Origin: Pseudomonas pseudonitroreducens
GTDB taxonomy: Bacteria > Pseudomonadota > Gammaproteobacteria > Pseudomonadales > Pseudomonadaceae
NCBI RefSeq assembly: GCF_021603645.1
Contig: NZ_BQHJ01000005.1
Location: forward strand, 248,001 to 312,000
Direction: 5' to 3'
Length of the DNA: 64,000 nucleotides
Shown here: in pieces, positions 1-10,453 of the stretch
Layout of the letters: each line of letters begins with the position of its first letter
Numbering within the stretch: the stretch's first letter is position 1
Position numbers and translations under genes: made by a program
The notes under the pieces: model-generated
Told to the model about the DNA's origin: nothing
What the model saw: the letters and a program-made list of their open reading frames with translations, nothing else
Databases searched by the model: none

Positions 1-3000
1 CAACGGGCACTGGAGCTTCAGCCCGCAAACACCACTGGCCAACGGCACGCTGGTCAATGCCATTGCCCGGGACGCCGCCGGCAACTCCAGCTTGGCCGGT
101 ACGGTAACGGTGGACACCATTGCACCACCGCCGCCCATCGTGGCGCCGAGCAATGGCCTGGTCCTGACCGGCACCGCGGAGGCGGGCGCTACCGTGCGGA
201 TTCTCGATGCCGGCGGCAACCTGATCGGTCAGACCAGCGCCGATGGTTCCGGCAACTGGTCGTTCACGCCGCCCACACAGATCCCCAATGGTTCAGTGCT
301 GAGCGTGGTCGCCGTCGATCCGTCGGGTAACCCGAGCCTGGCCAGCAGCGTCACGGTGGATGGCCTGGCGCCGTCCGCGCCGGTCATCGCTGCGAGCAAC
401 GGCAGCGTGATTTCCGGTACGGCCGAGGCGAATGCCAGGGTGATTCTCACCGATGGCAGCGGCAATCCGATTGGCCAGGTCACTGCTGACGGGACGGGTC
501 ACTGGAGCTTCACTCCGGGCGTCCCGCTGGCCAACGGCAGCGTGGTCAATGCCGTGGCGCGCGACGCTGCCGGCAATACCAGTGTGTCGGCACAGACCAC
601 CGTGGATGCCGTGGCGCCGCCGGCGCCGCAGGTGAACCCGAGCAACGGCCTGCAGCTCAGTGGTAGCGCGGAGCCGGGAAGCACCGTGCTGATCAGCGAT
701 GGCAACGGTAATCCGCTGGGCCAGGTGACGGCGGGCGTGAATGGCGCCTGGTCATTCACCTTCGGCCAGCAACAGCCGGACGGTACGCTTCTGCAGGTCA
801 CGGCGCGCGATGCCGCGGGCAATACCAGCATCGCCGCCAGTACTACGGTGAACAGCGCGCTGGTCTCGCCGCCGCAGGTGGACGCCAGCAACGGCGTGGA
901 TTTCAGCGGCACTGCGGAAGCGGGCCAGCAGATCGTCATCCGCGACGGCAACGGCAACCTCATCGGCCAGACCTCCGCTGACGGCAATGGCCATTGGAGC
1001 TTCTCGGCCGGCGCGGCGCTGGCCAACGGTGCGGCCTACCAGGTGGTCGCGGTCGACCCCGGCAGTGGCCGCAGCAGCGTGCCGGTCAGCGGCACGGTGG
1101 ATTCGGTCGCCCCGGCCGCGCCGACCATCGACGGCAGCAACGGCACGTCCCTGAGCGGCAGTGCCGAAGCCGGCTCGACGGTGACGCTGCGCGATGGCAG
1201 CGGCAACCTCATCGGCCAGGTCAGCGCCGATGGTACTGGCCACTGGAGCTTCACCCCGGCCACCCCGCTGGCCAATGGCACGGTGGTCAACGCCGTGGCC
1301 AGCGACGCTGCCGGCAACGCCAGCGCGCCGGTCAGCACCACGGTGGACAGCGTGGCGCCGCCAACGCCCACGGTGGAGCCGAGCAACGGTGCGCTGGTCG
1401 AGGGCAGCGCCGAAGCGGGCGCGACCATCCTGGTGCGCAATGCCGGCGGCAACGTGATCGGCCAGGTAACGGCCGATGCAGGCGGGCACTGGTCGTTCGC
1501 GCCGCAGCCGGCGTTGGCCAACGGTACCCAGTTGACGGTGCAGGCCCGTGACGCCGCCGGCAATGAGAGCGGCACGGCCAGTGTGACGGTGGATGCCCAG
1601 GCGCCAGCCGCGCCGGTGGTCGAACCGAGCAGCGGCAGCGAGCTCAGTGGCACCGCCGAAGCCAATGCCGAGGTAGTGATCATTTCCGCCAATGGCCAGG
1701 TGATTGCCCAGGTGCCGGTCGGCCCTGGCGGCACCTGGAGCTATACGCCGGGCACCCCGTTGTCTGACGGCGCGACCCTCAGCGTGGTCGCTGTGGATGC
1801 CGCCGGCAATCGCAGCGGCACCACCACGGTCACGGTGGACAGCACGCCGCCGGCCGCACCCGTGGTCAATCCCAGCAATGGCAGCAGCATCAGCGGCACC
1901 GCCGAGCCGGGCAGTACGGTCACCGTGACCGACAGCAGCAACAACCCGGTCGGCCAGACCACCGCCGATGGCCAGGGCAACTGGAGCGTCACACCGAGCA
2001 CACCGCTGCCCAACGGCAGCACGGTCACCGTGGTCGCCACCGACGCCGCCGGCAACCCGAGCCAAGGCACCAGTACGGTGGTGGACTCCAGCGCGCCGAG
2101 CACGCCGCTGGTCAATCCCAGCAACGGCACCAGCCTCAGCGGCACGGGCGAGGAGGGCAGCACGCTGGTCTTCACCGATGGCAGTGGCAACACCCTCGGC
2201 CAGACCACCGTGGGGGCCGGCGGCGCATGGTCGTTCACGCCGCACCAGCCGTTGGCCGATGGCACTGTGGTGACGGTCGTCGCCAAGGATGCGGCGGGCA
2301 ACCAGAGCGGCACGGTGCAGGTCACGGTCGATGCGATTGCGCCCGCCAATCCGATCCTGGATGCGAGCAATGGCCTGGTGCTCAGCGGCACCGGCGAGAT
2401 CGGCAGCACGGTGATCATCAGCGTCGCCGGCAGTGAGGTGGCGCGGGCCGTGGTGGGCAGCGATGGCCACTGGAGCTACACCCCGGGCAGCCAGCTGGCG
2501 AACAACACCAACGTCTCGGTGGTGGCGGTGGACGCCGCCGGCAACAGCAGCCAGACGGTCAGTGGCGTCATCGACGGCGTGGCGCCGCCGACCCCGACCA
2601 TTCTCCCCAGCGAAGGCCTCACCTTCTCCGGCACCGCCGAAGCAGGCGCGACGGTGATCCTCACCGACACCGGCGGCAATCCGATCGGCCAGACCACCGC
2701 CGATGCCGATGGCCGATGGACCTTCAGCGCCGGCACCCAGGTGCCCGACGGCACCGTGGTCAACGCAATCGCGCGCGATGCGGCGGGCAACAGCAGCGGC
2801 GTCGCCAGCACCACCGTGGATGCCGATGCGCCCGCGGCACCGCTGATCAACCCGAGCAATGGCTCCAGCGTCAGCGGGACGGCGGAGATCGGCAGCACCA
2901 TTACCCTGGTCTACGCGAACAATGTGCTGATCGGCCAGGCGACCACCGACTCCAACGGCAAATGGACCTTCAGCCTGATCCCGTCGCTGCCCGATGGCAC

Positions 3001-6000
3001 CGTCATCACCGTAGTTGCCCAGGACGCCGCCGGCAATACCAGCAACTCGGCGAGCATCGTCATCGACAGCATCGCTCCGTCGGCGCCCACGGTCTTGCCG
3101 AGCAACGGCAGCAGCCTGAGCGGCACCGCGGAGGCAGGCAACACGCTGATCGTCAGCCTGGGTGGCGTGGAACTGGGGCGTGTCCAGGCCGACATCAACG
3201 GTCATTGGACGCTCCCGCTCAGCCCGACCCTGGGCGACGGCACGCAGCCGAGCGTGGTGGCAGTGGATGCCGCGGGCAATGCCAGCGCGCCCACCACGGT
3301 CACTATCGATGCTGTCGCTCCAGCTGCGCCGACCATCAGTGACAGTAACGGCACCGTGCTGATCGGCACGGCGGAGGAGGGCAGCACGGTCATCCTCACC
3401 AACGGCAGTGGTACTGTCATCGGCCAGGTCACCGCCGATGGCTCCGGCCACTGGAGCTTCACGCCTCCCGTGCCGTTGCCCAACGGTACGAGTGTGACTG
3501 CCGTGGCGCAGGACGCCGCGGGCAACACCGGCCCGAGCGCCAGTATCGTGGTCGATACGACGTTGCCCAACCCGCCCGTCATTGAGCCGAGCAACGGCGC
3601 GACGATCAGCGGGAGCGCTGACGCCCTGGCGCTGGTGCGGATCCTTGACGCCGGCGGCAACGTGCTGATCGAGGTCAACGCGGACGGCGCCGGCCACTGG
3701 AGCTGGACGCCGAGCGTGCCATTGGCCGACGGCGTGGAGGTGCGCGCCGTGGTGGTGGACGGGACGCGCGTCAGCGGCGTCAGCAGCGTCACCATCGATG
3801 CGCAGCCCCCGGCCCAGCCGGTGGTTCAGCCCAGCAATGGCATCCTTCTCAGCGGTACCGCAGAGGCCGGCAGCATCATTACCCTGCTCACTGGCGGCAG
3901 CCAACTGATCGGCCAGACCACCGCCGATGCAACCGGGAAGTGGAGCTTCAGCCCCGGGGCCCCGCTGGCTGACGGTACCCAGGTGCAGGTGCTGGCGACG
4001 GATGCCGCAGGCAACACCAGCATCCCGGGACTCACCACCATCGACGCGGTGGCGCCTGCTGCACCAGTCGTTGCGCCGAGCAATGGCAGCGTGCTCGCCG
4101 GTACCGCCGAGGCCAACGCCACGATCCTGCTGACCGATGGCAACGGCAACGTCATCGGCCAGACCAGTGCCGATGGCAGCGGCAACTGGAGCTTCACCCC
4201 GATCGCGGCGCTGGCCAATGGCACCGTGGTGAATGCCGTGGCACGGGATGCCGCGGGCAATACCAGTGTGCTCGGCAGCACCACGATCGACAGCGTTGCG
4301 CCGGGCGTGCCCACCGTCGATCCGAGTAATGGCGTCGTACTCAGTGGCACCGCCGAGGCCAATGCCACCATCCTCATCACCGACGGCAACGGCAACCCCA
4401 TCGGCCAGACCGTAGCCAATGGCAGCGGGCAGTGGACCTTCACGCCTGGCACACCGCTGGCCAATGGCGTCGTGGTGGATGTCGTGGCGCGCGATGCCGC
4501 CGGCAACACCAGTGGCGTTGCCACTACCACCGTGGATGCAGTTTCGCCGCCCACTCCCAGCATCAATCTCAGCAACGGTACGTCGCTCAGCGGCACCGCC
4601 GAGGCCAATGCCACGGTGATACTCACCGATGGCAACGGTAATCCTATTGGCCAGGTACACGCTGATGGCTCCGGCAACTGGAGCCTGGCAGTCAGCCCGG
4701 CGCTGGCCAACGGCACCCAGGTCAATGCTGTGGCCCGGGATGCCGCCGGCAACACAAGCGGGCCGGTCAGCACTACCGTCGACTCGGTGGCACCTGGCAA
4801 TCCGACCATTGCTGCCAGCAATGGCACCGAGCTGCACGGCACCGCGGAAATCAACGCCACGGTGATCCTCACCGATGGCAATGGCAACCTCATCGGCCAG
4901 ACCACTGCCAATGGCAGTGGCGTCTGGAGCTTCACCCCGGGCACTGCGCTGGCCAATGGCAGCGTGGTCAACGCGGTGGCGCGCGATGCGGTCGGCAACA
5001 CCAGTGGCGCCGCCAGCACCACCATCGACAGCGTGGCGCCGGCTACCCCGACCATCGACCCGAGCAACGGCTCGCTGCTGTCCGGCACGGCCGAAGCCAA
5101 TGCCACGGTGATCCTCACCGATGGCAACGGCAATCCGATTGGCCAGACCACCGCCAATGGCAGTGGCAACTGGAGCTTCACGCCTGGCGTTGCGCTGCCA
5201 GACGGCGCCGTGGTCAACGTCGTTGCGCGCGATGCCGCGGGCAATAGCAGCGGCGTGGCCACTACCACCGTGGATACCGTGCCGCCGCCGACACCGACCG
5301 TGGAGCCGAGCAACGGCACGCACCTGGCCGGTACCGCCGAAGCCGGCGCCAGGGTGATTCTCACCGATGGCGGCGGCAATCCCATCGGCCAGACCACCGC
5401 CGATGGCAGCGGTCACTGGAGTTTCACTCCCGGCACGGCACTGGCCAACGGCACCGTGGTGAATGTGCAGGCGCGCGATGCCGCCGGCAACGGCAGCGGT
5501 ATCGCCACTACCACGGTGGATTCGGTGGCGCCGCCGACGCCGACCATCGACCCGAGCAACGGCACGCAACTGGCCGGCACCGCCGAGAGCAGCGCGACGG
5601 TCATTCTTCACGATGGCAATGGCAACCTGATCGGCACCACCCAGGCCGACGGCAGCGGCCACTGGTCGTTCACCCCGAGCCCGGCGCTGGCCAACGGCAC
5701 CACGGTGAATGCCGTGGCCCAGGATGCCGCCGGCAACACCAGCGGCGCGGCGTCCACCGTGGTCGACAACCTGGCGCCCAATCCGCCCGTCTGCGACCCG
5801 AGCAACGGTACCCTGCTGAGTGGCACCGGCGAGGTGGGGGCAACCATCCTGATCAGTGTCGGCGGGGTAACGCTGGCGCAAGTGCAGGTGGATGGAAGCG
5901 GCCACTGGAACTACGCGCCACCTATCGGGCTGCAGAATGGCGTCCAGGTAAGCGTGGTGGCGCGCGATGCGGCGGGCAACCTCAGCAGCGCCGTGAGCGT

Positions 6001-9000
6001 CACGGTCGACGCCGTGGCACCGCCGCCGCCGGTCATCGCCGCGAGCGATGGCACGGTCTTCGCCGGCACCGCAGAGGCCAACGCCACCGTGGTGCTGAGC
6101 ATCGGCGGCAGTGTGCTGGCCGAGGTGAAGGTCGACGCCAACGGCAACTGGCAATACGTCCCGGCCGTCCCGGTGGGCGACGGTGTGCTGGTGAGCGCCA
6201 GTACGCGTGACGCCGCAGGCAATGTCGGGCTGCCAAGCGATGTCACGGTCGACGCCAGCCTTCCGGCCATCCCGGTCATCAACCCGAGCAACGGCCTGTC
6301 CATCAGCGGTACCGCGGAGGCCAATGCGACGGTCCTGATCAGTGTCAACGGCGTCCAGGTCGCGCAGGTGTCGGTCAATGGCGCCGGCAACTGGAGCTAT
6401 GTCCCCGGCCTGGCGCTGGCCGATGGTGCGGTGGTCACCGCGGTCGCTCGCGATGGCAGCGGCAACCTCAGCGCTGCTGCCGTGGCGGTGGTCGATGCAC
6501 TGGCACCGGCGGTACCGGTGGTGACACCGAGCAACGGCAGTGCCCTGAGCGGTACCGCCGAGGCGGGTGCGACGGTGATTCTCAGCGTGGGCGGAGCTCC
6601 CATCGCCCAGGTCACTGCCGATGCCAGCGGGCACTGGAGCTATGCGCCGGGTACTGCGCTGGCCAATGGCGTGCAGGTCAGCGTCGTGGCCCGCGATGCC
6701 GCCGGCAATACCAGCGGTGCCGCCAGCGTCACCGTGGACAGCGTCGCACCCAACGCCCCGAGCATCGCTGCCAGCAATGGTGTCACCTTCAGCGGTACCG
6801 CCGAAGCCAATTCGACGGTGATCATCAGCGGCGCCAACGGCGCGCTGCTCGGCCAGGTCACCGCCAACGCCAGCGGCATCTGGAGCTTCACCCCCGGCGT
6901 GCCGCTGGGCAATGGCGTGGTGGTCAGCGTGGTGGCCAAGGATGCCGCGGGCAATATCAGCGTCGCCGCCAGCACTACGGTGGATGCCCTGGCGCCCAGC
7001 GTACCGGTGGTGACGCCGAGCAATGGCGCGTTGTTCAGCGGTACCGCCGAGGCGGGTTCGACAGTGATCCTCAGCGTCGGTGGCGCCGTCATCGGCCAGG
7101 TGACCGCCAATGCCCAGGGACAATGGAGCTTCGCCCCCGCTACGGCAGTGGCGAACAACACCCAGGTGAGCATCGTCGCCAAGGACGCGGTGGGCAACAC
7201 CAGCGTCGCCGCCAGCGTCACCGTGGATGCCGTGGCGCCCACCGCGCCGATCGTCGCGCCGAGCAATGGCACGCTGCTCAGCGGTACGGCGGAGATCGGC
7301 TCGACGGTGATTCTCAAGGTCGGCGGCGCGATCATCGCGCAAGTCACCGCCGATGGCAGCGGGCACTGGAGCTTCACGCCGGGTACGGCGCTGGCCAACA
7401 ACACCCAGGTCAGCGTTACCGCCAAAGACGCCGCCGGCAACGTCAGCGTGGCGACCACGGTCAGTATCGACAGCGTCGCCCCGGTGGCGCCCAGCGGCTT
7501 GAGCGTCAGCGCCAACGGCACGCTGCTCACCGGCATCGCCGAAGCCAACAGCACGGTGAAGGTGATCATCAACGGCGACACGAACAACCCGATCACCGTA
7601 CAGGCCAACGGCAGCGGCAACTTCACGGTCAACCTCAGCCCGGCGCTGACCGCCGGCCAGGTGCTGACGGTGAACGCCGTGGATGCCGCCGGCAATGTCG
7701 GTTCGGCGATCCAGATCCAGGCGCCGGACCTGACCCGGCCGGTGCTGAGCATTGCCGAAGCGGCAGACGGCTACATCAACAAGACCGAACTCTCCGACGG
7801 TATCCAGGTGCGTGTGGGCCTGACAGCCGGGGCGCAGGCCGGGCAGACCCTGACCCTGCGCTACAGCGGCGCGGGCGGTTTCACCTACACCCAGGCGCAT
7901 GTACTCACGGCGGCGGAAATCCTTGCCGGAGTGGCGCTGGTGACCGTATTGCCGGGCGCCGGCGTCGGGGTGTTCCCACAGGGGGCGGCGAGCATCACCG
8001 CCGACGTCAACGGCGGCCTGACGGCGACTCCGGCGGCCTTTACCGTCGATACCCTGGCGCCGACCGCACCGGTGCTGGCGCTGGTCGGCAGCGTGCTGGG
8101 CATCACCGATGAGGCCAACAGCACGCTGCTGGTGGATGTCAATCTCGGCGGGTTGAGCTCGCATACGGAAGTGCCGGCCGGCAGCAGCGGTGCCACTACG
8201 CTGGACCTGTTGACTGGACTGACCGGCGTCAGCCTGACCTGGGACCAGTTACTCGACGCCAGCATCGCGGTGGCGGCGCGTGACGCCGCCGGCAACGTCG
8301 GCACCGCAGCGAGCCTCAACCTGGAGAGTGTGCTCACGCAGAACACCGTGACCATCGGCGGCCTCGGCCTCGCCGTGGGCCTGCTGCCGCCGACCCTGGG
8401 TATCAGCGGTGCGGCGATTGCCGGCGGCAGCCTGGCCGTGCAGGTGATCACCCCGGCGCTAAACGTGACGCTGCATCCCACGGTCGACGCCACCGGGCAC
8501 TTCACCATCAACCTGCTGGCACCGGACCTGCTGGCGCAGCTCGGCCTGTCGGTGACCCAGATACTCAACCTGGGCAGCCAGCTCAGCCTGCAGCTGATCG
8601 CCTATGACGCCGCCGGCCACCCGAGCGCGACCTATGGCCTGTCGCTCACCGGCTCCGGCCTGACCCTGGCTATCGGCGAGGTCAGCGTCACCGGCACGGC
8701 AGGCGCCGACGTGTTCGTCGGCCAGAGCGGCGCCGAACACTTCTACGGCAACGCCGGGGCGGACCTGTTCCTCCACGTTGGCACCAGCGACATCGTCCAG
8801 GCCGGTGATGGCAACGACACCATCCAGTTGCAGGCCACCAACTTCAAGAGCATCGATGGCGGTACCGGCTTCGACACGGTGATGCTCGGCAATGGCATCA
8901 ACCTGAACTACGGCGCGGTCGGTACCGGCACCTTCACCAACATCGAGCGCTTCGACATGGTCAAGGGTGACGCGGGCAGCAACCTGACCCTCACCGCCGC

Positions 9001-9193
9001 CCAGGTGAACGCGGTGACCGATGCCAACCACACCCTGCAGATCACCGGCGACGCCAACGACACGCTGACGGTCAGGGGCGCGGTGGACACCGGCGTCAAC
9101 CAGGTGCATGGCGGTATCAGCTATGACGTCTACAGTTTTGGCACCAGCACCCTGCTGGTGGAGGAGAACACCGTCCACGTCGTCGTGTCCTGA
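1..9193 (+). CDS. bapA: Giant Ig-repeat type I secreted adhesin, BapA-like (5' end outside window)
   Basis: The frame is already open at the left edge (in frame from base 2), so the N-terminus is missing; 3,063 residues are visible. From about residue 40 there are 31 bacterial Ig-like (Big_6-type) modules of about 82 residues, each with a Pro-rich start, SNG, GTAEA, GHWSFTP and ARDAAGN signatures. A less regular 400-residue region follows, then an RTX-like glycine/aspartate segment (GADVF, GDGNDTI, GGTGFDTV) and a C-terminal tail ending in hydrophobic residues. This is the usual architecture of a T1SS substrate. The three genes immediately downstream encode its exporter. Order and sizes match the P. 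aeruginosa BapABCD locus (PA1874-1877). The expected role is cell-surface attachment and biofilm formation. The N-terminal retention module cannot be seen. Confidence 0.93.
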   Translation, partial: NGHWSFSPQTPLANGTLVNAIARDAAGNSSLAGTVTVDTIAPPPPIVAPSNGLVLTGTAEAGATVRILDAGGNLIGQTSADGSGNWSFTPPTQIPNGSVLSVVAVDPSGNPSLASSVTVDGLAPSAPVIAASNGSVISGTAEANARVILTDGSGNPIGQVTADGTGHWSFTPGVPLANGSVVNAVARDAAGNTSVSAQTTVDAVAPPAPQVNPSNGLQLSGSAEPGSTVLISDGNGNPLGQVTAGVNGAWSFTFGQQQPDGTLLQVTARDAAGNTSIAASTTVNSALVSPPQVDASNGVDFSGTAEAGQQIVIRDGNGNLIGQTSADGNGHWSFSAGAALANGAAYQVVAVDPGSGRSSVPVSGTVDSVAPAAPTIDGSNGTSLSGSAEAGSTVTLRDGSGNLIGQVSADGTGHWSFTPATPLANGTVVNAVASDAAGNASAPVSTTVDSVAPPTPTVEPSNGALVEGSAEAGATILVRNAGGNVIGQVTADAGGHWSFAPQPALANGTQLTVQARDAAGNESGTASVTVDAQAPAAPVVEPSSGSELSGTAEANAEVVIISANGQVIAQVPVGPGGTWSYTPGTPLSDGATLSVVAVDAAGNRSGTTTVTVDSTPPAAPVVNPSNGSSISGTAEPGSTVTVTDSSNNPVGQTTADGQGNWSVTPSTPLPNGSTVTVVATDAAGNPSQGTSTVVDSSAPSTPLVNPSNGTSLSGTGEEGSTLVFTDGSGNTLGQTTVGAGGAWSFTPHQPLADGTVVTVVAKDAAGNQSGTVQVTVDAIAPANPILDASNGLVLSGTGEIGSTVIISVAGSEVARAVVGSDGHWSYTPGSQLANNTNVSVVAVDAAGNSSQTVSGVIDGVAPPTPTILPSEGLTFSGTAEAGATVILTDTGGNPIGQTTADADGRWTFSAGTQVPDGTVVNAIARDAAGNSSGVASTTVDADAPAAPLINPSNGSSVSGTAEIGSTITLVYANNVLIGQATTDSNGKWTFSLIPSLPDGTVITVVAQDAAGNTSNSASIVIDSIAPSAPTVLPSNGSSLSGTAEAGNTLIVSLGGVELGRVQADINGHWTLPLSPTLGDGTQPSVVAVDAAGNASAPTTVTIDAVAPAAPTISDSNGTVLIGTAEEGSTVILTNGSGTVIGQVTADGSGHWSFTPPVPLPNGTSVTAVAQDAAGNTGPSASIVVDTTLPNPPVIEPSNGATISGSADALALVRILDAGGNVLIEVNADGAGHWSWTPSVPLADGVEVRAVVVDGTRVSGVSSVTIDAQPPAQPVVQPSNGILLSGTAEAGSIITLLTGGSQLIGQTTADATGKWSFSPGAPLADGTQVQVLATDAAGNTSIPGLTTIDAVAPAAPVVAPSNGSVLAGTAEANATILLTDGNGNVIGQTSADGSGNWSFTPIAALANGTVVNAVARDAAGNTSVLGSTTIDSVAPGVPTVDPSNGVVLSGTAEANATILITDGNGNPIGQTVANGSGQWTFTPGTPLANGVVVDVVARDAAGNTSGVATTTVDAVSPPTPSINLSNGTSLSGTAEANATVILTDGNGNPIGQVHADGSGNWSLAVSPALANGTQVNAVARDAAGNTSGPVSTTVDSVAPGNPTIAASNGTELHGTAEINATVILTDGNGNLIGQTTANGSGVWSFTPGTALANGSVVNAVARDAVGNTSGAASTTIDSVAPATPTIDPSNGSLLSGTAEANATVILTDGNGNPIGQTTANGSGNWSFTPGVALPDGAVVNVVARDAAGNSSGVATTTVDTVPPPTPTVEPSNGTHLAGTAEAGARVILTDGGGNPIGQTTADGSGHWSFTPGTALANGTVVNVQARDAAGNGSGIATTTVDSVAPPTPTIDPSNGTQLAGTAESSATVILHDGNGNLIGTTQADGSGHWSFTPSPALANGTTVNAVAQDAAGNTSGAASTVVDNLAPNPPVCDPSNGTLLSGTGEVGATILISVGGVTLAQVQVDGSGHWNYAPPIGLQNGVQVSVVARDAAGNLSSAVSVTVDAVAPPPPVIAASDGTVFAGTAEANATVVLSIGGSVLAEVKVDANGNWQYVPAVPVGDGVLVSASTRDAAGNVGLPSDVTVDASLPAIPVINPSNGLSISGTAEANATVLISVNGVQVAQVSVNGAGNWSYVPGLALADGAVVTAVARDGSGNLSAAAVAVVDALAPAVPVVTPSNGSALSGTAEAGATVILSVGGAPIAQVTADASGHWSYAPGTALANGVQVSVVARDAAGNTSGAASVTVDSVAPNAPSIAASNGVTFSGTAEANSTVIISGANGALLGQVTANASGIWSFTPGVPLGNGVVVSVVAKDAAGNISVAASTTVDALAPSVPVVTPSNGALFSGTAEAGSTVILSVGGAVIGQVTANAQGQWSFAPATAVANNTQVSIVAKDAVGNTSVAASVTVDAVAPTAPIVAPSNGTLLSGTAEIGSTVILKVGGAIIAQVTADGSGHWSFTPGTALANNTQVSVTAKDAAGNVSVATTVSIDSVAPVAPSGLSVSANGTLLTGIAEANSTVKVIINGDTNNPITVQANGSGNFTVNLSPALTAGQVLTVNAVDAAGNVGSAIQIQAPDLTRPVLSIAEAADGYINKTELSDGIQVRVGLTAGAQAGQTLTLRYSGAGGFTYTQAHVLTAAEILAGVALVTVLPGAGVGVFPQGAASITADVNGGLTATPAAFTVDTLAPTAPVLALVGSVLGITDEANSTLLVDVNLGGLSSHTEVPAGSSGATTLDLLTGLTGVSLTWDQLLDASIAVAARDAAGNVGTAASLNLESVLTQNTVTIGGLGLAVGLLPPTLGISGAAIAGGSLAVQVITPALNVTLHPTVDATGHFTINLLAPDLLAQLGLSVTQILNLGSQLSLQLIAYDAAGHPSATYGLSLTGSGLTLAIGEVSVTGTAGADVFVGQSGAEHFYGNAGADLFLHVGTSDIVQAGDGNDTIQLQATNFKSIDGGTGFDTVMLGNGINLNYGAVGTGTFTNIERFDMVKGDAGSNLTLTAAQVNAVTDANHTLQITGDANDTLTVRGAVDTGVNQVHGGISYDVYSFGTSTLLVEENTVHVVVS
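119..7720 (+). repeat. 31 tandem Ig-module coding repeats (about 246 bp each)
   Basis: Modules recur every 246 bp or close to it. Copies between about 4070 and 5760 are the most alike at nucleotide level, for example around 4629, 4875 and 5121, which are exactly 246 bp apart. The first and last modules are more divergent. Recombination between the near-identical central copies would change adhesin length in frame. Confidence 0.92.
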
Positions 9194-9208
9194 ACAAGGA
9201 AGTACTGC

Positions 9209-10453
9209 ATGACATTACGCAACGCCTGGTTGTATGGCCTGCTGCTGGTGAGCGCGGCAGGCCAGGGGCAGACACTGGAGGAGGCCGTGCGCGCAGGCCT
9301 CGCCATCCATCCTGAAGTCCGCGCCGCAGTGGCGGAAGCGGAGCGCGGCAAGACCGACGTGGAGATCAGCAAAGGTGGCTACTACCCGCAGGTGAGCATG
9401 TCCGGCGGGCCCGACGAATTCGACTTCGGCGAAGTCGTCTATGACCTGACCGCGTCGCAGATGCTCTACGACTGGGGGCGCATGAAGAGCAAGGTGGACA
9501 GCGCCAAGGCGACTCACCGCCAGCTCGACGAGAGCGCGCTGGTGAGCCGCGAGGACGCGGCGCTGGACATCGTCGAGACCTACCTCGACGTGCTCGCTGC
9601 GCAAGCGCGGATCGAGACCGTGCGCGAGCATATCCAGCGCCTGGGCGACATCCGCGAGATGACCCGGGCGCGCGGCGGCGACGGCTATTCCGACCGCAGC
9701 GAGCTGGACCGCGCCAACCTCGAGCTGTCCCGCGCTCAGGAGCAGCTGGCGCTGGAGAAGGGCGCCCTGCAGGACGCCCGCAACCAGTACGAGGTGCTGG
9801 TCGGCAAAGCGCCCGCCGACCTCGCCGAACCGGAGCCGCTGTCCATGCAACGCTACCTGGTCGGGACCGACATGAATCGTCTGATCGTCGACAGCCCGCT
9901 GTATCGCAAGGCCGCCGAGGACGCCGAAGTGGCCGAGGCCAAGCTGCGCGAGAGCAAGGCCTCGCTACTGCCGCAGGTGAACCTGGAGGCCTCGTCGTTG
10001 CGCCGCGAGATCGGCGGGCACCTGGAGAATGACTCCGTGGTATCGCTGCGCCTGCGCATGGATACCTTCGAAGGCCTCTCCAACTTCCGCCGGCCCACCG
10101 CCGCCCAGCAGCACCTGGAGTCCACCCGCTGGACGCGCGACGCCATGCAGCGCGATATCAGGCGCAAGCTGCAGACCCTGTTCGACACCGACGACACCCT
10201 GCGCTGGCGGCAGGACTCGCTGGTCCAGCAGGTGCACGAATCCGACCAGGTCAGCGGCGTCTACCGCGACCAGTTCGAAGTCGGCCGACGCGACGTGATC
10301 GACCTGCTCAATGTGCAGCGCGAACGCTTCGAGGCCGAACGCCAGTTGGCCAACCTGCGCTTCGAACGCAAGCGCGTGGAGTATCGCGCCGCTGCGCAGA
10401 TCGGCCTGCTCGGGCCACTGCTGGAAAATCACCTCGCTCCGGGAGCCTCCTGA
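9209..10453 (+). CDS. bapB: TolC-family outer-membrane protein of the adhesin exporter
   Basis: The 414-residue protein has an N-terminal signal peptide (hydrophobic to about residue 20, ending near GQGQT) and TolC/OEP-type helical repeats, including the LSRAQEQLALEKGAL and DVIDLLNVQRERFEAERQ segments typical of the two halves. It should form the outer-membrane channel of the type I system. It starts 15 bp after the adhesin stop, with AAGGAAG as ribosome-binding site. Its stop overlaps the next start by one base (TGATG), so translation is probably coupled. Confidence 0.9.
   Translation: MTLRNAWLYGLLLVSAAGQGQTLEEAVRAGLAIHPEVRAAVAEAERGKTDVEISKGGYYPQVSMSGGPDEFDFGEVVYDLTASQMLYDWGRMKSKVDSAKATHRQLDESALVSREDAALDIVETYLDVLAAQARIETVREHIQRLGDIREMTRARGGDGYSDRSELDRANLELSRAQEQLALEKGALQDARNQYEVLVGKAPADLAEPEPLSMQRYLVGTDMNRLIVDSPLYRKAAEDAEVAEAKLRESKASLLPQVNLEASSLRREIGGHLENDSVVSLRLRMDTFEGLSNFRRPTAAQQHLESTRWTRDAMQRDIRRKLQTLFDTDDTLRWRQDSLVQQVHESDQVSGVYRDQFEVGRRDVIDLLNVQRERFEAERQLANLRFERKRVEYRAAAQIGLLGPLLENHLAPGAS

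Noticed and set aside
752-8164. Open frame of about 2,470 codons antisense to the adhesin
   Set aside because: It results from the 246-bp periodic, GC-rich repeat in which the opposite frame lacks stops. The composition is Arg/His/Ala-rich with no domain, and the sense protein is clearly the real one.
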